Assembly (NCBI RefSeq): GCF_024281035.1
Contig: NZ_JAMXLH010000050.1
Coordinates: 62,001 to 126,000, forward strand
Direction of reading: 5' to 3'
Length of the DNA stretch: 64,000 bases
DNA from: Paraburkholderia sp.
Lineage (GTDB): Bacteria > Pseudomonadota > Gammaproteobacteria > Burkholderiales > Burkholderiaceae
The stretch's first letter is position 1. The number at the start of each line of letters is the position of its first letter. The notes beneath the pieces were generated by a model. It had not been told where the DNA came from. It searched no databases and worked only from the letters and a program-made list of their open reading frames with translations. The translations under genes and the position numbers were made by a program. Shown here one piece after another: positions 61,254 through 64,000 of the stretch.

Positions 61254-61448
61254 TCAGTGGCCGTGCACGACCTCACCGTCGCGCAGCTTGTAGCGCGTGC
61301 TGCAGTAGGGGCAGCGCGCTTCGCCGTGGGTCACGTCGAGGAAGACGCGCGGATGGTTGCTCCAGCGCGGCATCGACGGATTCGGGCAGTACGCGGGCAG
61401 ATCCTTGGCCGACAGTTCGACCAGCGGCATTTCCTTGATTTCGCTCAT
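61254..61448 (-). CDS. zf-CHCC zinc-finger domain protein
   Basis: 64 aa MSEIKEMPLVELSAKDLPAYCPNPSMPRWSNHPRVFLDVTHGEARCPYCSTRYKL. Confidence 0.9.
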   Translation of the reverse strand: MSEIKEMPLVELSAKDLPAYCPNPSMPRWSNHPRVFLDVTHGEARCPYCSTRYKLRDGEVVHGH

Positions 61449-61670
61449 GAGGACAATTCTCGTAACGCTCGTTGTGGACCGTAGCGCAGCGGCAGCTTCG
61501 GCGTCCGCAGCGGGCAAACGTGCATTCTAGCGCCAATTGGCGCACACACGTGCCCTCGCGGGTGCCTGGGGACGCTTTATGTCACGCCTCGGCACGCCAG
61601 TCGGACAGCGCACGCAAAGGTGTTTGAAAGGCACCCAAACCAGGTGCCAAATGCGGGGTGCCGAATACCC

Positions 61671-61722
61671 GGCGCGAAATACCAGGCGCGAAATACCAGG
61701 CGCGAAATACCAGGCGCCAAAT
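61671..61722. repeat. 14-bp tandem repeat (GGCGCGAAATACCA, 3 copies plus degenerate flanks)
   Basis: ggcgcgaaatacca x3 followed by ggcgccaaatg. Confidence 0.9.
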
Positions 61723-62078
61723 GCGTCCGGGAAAAAGCATCATCGGGCATCGCGAAAAAAACAAGACGAAAACGTGCCAAAATGGCCGTGCGTCACGGCA
61801 AGCGCGTGGATACGGGCGCCTGCGGCGGGCCAGGTGACCGGACCTGCTCAGGGCATTCGCCGAAGGGCGTCTCGGATCGGTCTGGCGATCGGCTAAAATA
61901 CCGGTCTCGCAATTCGATGCCGGCTTTCGTCGCGCTCGTCGGATATCAGGCAAGGCCACGAGCAGCGACCCGGGACGTCTCAAGATCCGGCTCCCGCGCC
62001 GTGCACGCCGCGCCAGGTCCGCAGCAGCCCGGGCATCGCGTTGTCACCGCCTTCCCACCATCACGCACAGTCAAGTCC

Positions 62079-63278
62079 ATGAACAAGGTTCTGCGTCTCT
62101 CCGATCTGATCTCCGAAGGCAAGCTCAACGGCAAACGGGTATTCATCCGCGCCGACCTCAACGTGCCGCAGGACGACCAGGGCAACATCACCGAAGACAC
62201 CCGCATCCGCGCTTCCGTGCCGGCCATCAAGGCCGCGCTCGCCGCGGGCGCGGCCGTCATGGTCACGTCGCACCTCGGCCGTCCGACCGAAGGCGAGTTC
62301 AAGCCGGAAGACTCGCTCGCGCCGGTCGCGAAGCGTTTGTCCGACCTGCTCGGCCGCGATGTGCCGCTCGTCGCGAACTGGGTCGAGAACGGCGTGAATG
62401 TCGCGCCGGGCAACGTCGTCCTGCTCGAGAACTGCCGCGTCAACAAGGGCGAAAAGAAGAACTCCGACGAGCTTTCGCAGAAGATGGCGAAGCTCTGCGA
62501 CGTCTACGTGAACGACGCGTTCGGCACCGCGCACCGGGCCGAAGCCACCACGAACGGCATCGCGAAGTACGCGAGCGTTGCCTGCGCGGGCCCGCTGCTC
62601 GCCGCCGAACTCGACGCGCTCGGCAAGGCGCTCGGCGCGCCGAAGCGCCCGCTCGTGGCGATCGTCGCGGGCTCGAAGGTCTCGACCAAGCTCACCATCC
62701 TCAAGTCGCTCGCGGAAAAAGTGGACCAGCTGATCGTCGGCGGCGGCATCGCCAATACGTTCATGCTCGCGGCCGGCCTGAAGATCGGCAAGTCGCTCGC
62801 CGAAGCCGACCTGGTCGCCGAAGCGAAGGTCATCATCGACGCGGCGCGCGCGCGTGGCGCCTCGGTGCCGATTCCGAGCGACGTCGTGACCGCGAAGGCG
62901 TTCGCGGCGGACGCGAAGGCTGAAATCAAGGCCGTGGCCGACGTCGCCGACGACGACCTGATCCTCGACATCGGCCCGCAGACCGCGAAGGCGCTCGCCT
63001 CGCAACTCGAACAGGCCGGCACAATCGTCTGGAACGGCCCGGTGGGCGTGTTCGAATTCGACCAGTTCGGCGAAGGCACGAAGACGCTCGCGCAGGCTAT
63101 CGCGAAGTCGTCGGCGTTCTCGATCGCAGGCGGCGGCGACACGCTTGCGGCCATCGCGAAGTACGGCATCCACGACAAGGTCAGCTATATCTCGACCGGC
63201 GGCGGCGCGTTCCTCGAATTCCTCGAGGGCAAGAAGCTGCCGGCTGTCGAAGTGCTCGAAACCCGGGCAGCTTCGTAA
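62079..63278 (+). CDS. pgk: Phosphoglycerate kinase
   Basis: [48 protein letters not shown]. Confidence 0.98.
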   Translation: MNKVLRLSDLISEGKLNGKRVFIRADLNVPQDDQGNITEDTRIRASVPAIKAALAAGAAVMVTSHLGRPTEGEFKPEDSLAPVAKRLSDLLGRDVPLVANWVENGVNVAPGNVVLLENCRVNKGEKKNSDELSQKMAKLCDVYVNDAFGTAHRAEATTNGIAKYASVACAGPLLAAELDALGKALGAPKRPLVAIVAGSKVSTKLTILKSLAEKVDQLIVGGGIANTFMLAAGLKIGKSLAEADLVAEAKVIIDAARARGASVPIPSDVVTAKAFAADAKAEIKAVADVADDDLILDIGPQTAKALASQLEQAGTIVWNGPVGVFEFDQFGEGTKTLAQAIAKSSAFSIAGGGDTLAAIAKYGIHDKVSYISTGGGAFLEFLEGKKLPAVEVLETRAAS

Positions 63279-63561
63279 GCGACACGGTGCGCCCCGGCGG
63301 TAGCGGCGGGGCGCGTGTCACATTCGGCGGCAGCCGCGGACGCGGCGCGCAAAATGCGCGCTCGCACACCGCGGCGAGCACGCTGCCCCGAGGCGCGAAG
63401 CGCGCGTGGCCGAAGCGGCCGCCGCGCGGATCGCGCGCTCGCACAAAGCGACGCTGTATTTCACCGGCGCGCGTTTCGGCCACACCGCGGGTGCGGGTGA
63501 GCCGGTCGGTCCTTCTCGCAGCAACGTTTCTTCCAGCGATCTTTTCCAGACGAGGAGACTC

Positions 63562-64000
63562 ATGCATCGCGCCACCAAGATTGTTGCAACCATCGGTCCG
63601 GCTTCCAGCTCGCCGGACGTCCTGCTGCAGATGATTCGCGCGGGACTCGACGTGGTGCGCCTCAACTTCTCGCACGGCACGGCGGACGATCACCGCCAGC
63701 GTGCAGACAGCGTGCGGGAATGCGCCCGCAAGGCAGGTCGCGAGATTGCGATCATGGCCGACCTGCAAGGCCCGAAGATTCGCGTCGGCAAATTCGAGAA
63801 CGGCAAGGTCTCGCTCGAACCCGGCATGCCGTTCATCCTCGACGCCGACTGCGAACTCGGCAACGAAGAACGCGCCGGTCTCGACTACAAGGATCTGCCG
63901 CGCGACCTGAAGTCGGGCGACGTGCTGCTGCTCAACGACGGCCTGATCGTGCTCGACGTCGTGCGCGTGATCGGCAGCGAGATCCATACGACCGTGCGCA
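63562..64000 (+). CDS. pyk: Pyruvate kinase, truncated by window edge
   Basis: MHRATKIVATIGPASSSPDVLLQMIRAGLDVVRLNFSHGTADDH. Confidence 0.97.
   Translation, partial: MHRATKIVATIGPASSSPDVLLQMIRAGLDVVRLNFSHGTADDHRQRADSVRECARKAGREIAIMADLQGPKIRVGKFENGKVSLEPGMPFILDADCELGNEERAGLDYKDLPRDLKSGDVLLLNDGLIVLDVVRVIGSEIHTTVR

Overview
The window is a GC-rich Burkholderiaceae-type chromosome segment (recA-recX, sucCD, pgk-pyk, waaF, moaC, corA, pilin/PglL). It is interrupted by a ~28 kb integrated element at about 12.66-40.74 kb. The element sits at the 3' end of a tRNA-Met(CAT) gene: a 21-bp direct repeat (12662-12682 and 40718-40738) bounds it, and a tyrosine integrase lies next to the intact tRNA. It carries an HTH-fused DNA methyltransferase, a McrBC/LlaJI-like DUF2357 nuclease plus McrB-like ATPase, a Gabija-like OLD nuclease/UvrD helicase pair, an HNH protein with two unknown companions, an AlpA-like regulator, an SF3-type helicase, an SSB-like protein and a replication-relaxation-like protein. 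Between about 31.0 and 38.2 kb it has an unusual, largely non-coding, repeat-rich zone. This holds a ~415-bp tandem array, several families of near-perfect palindromes (one with compensatory stem changes across copies), a 77-bp and a 70-bp hairpin array, and duplicated, decaying small-gene modules bracketed by a second palindrome. Outside the element, a compact locus at 8.4-12.5 kb encodes a secreted Cys-rich bufferin-like peptide, a DUF6969-like protein, a thioredoxin, a CcdA/DsbD-like protein, DUF2892, an ECF sigma factor and a GDCCVxC protein. Three copies of the same 34-bp ECF-type promoter precede its transcription units. All calls come from reading the sequence and the supplied ORFs; no database search was run.
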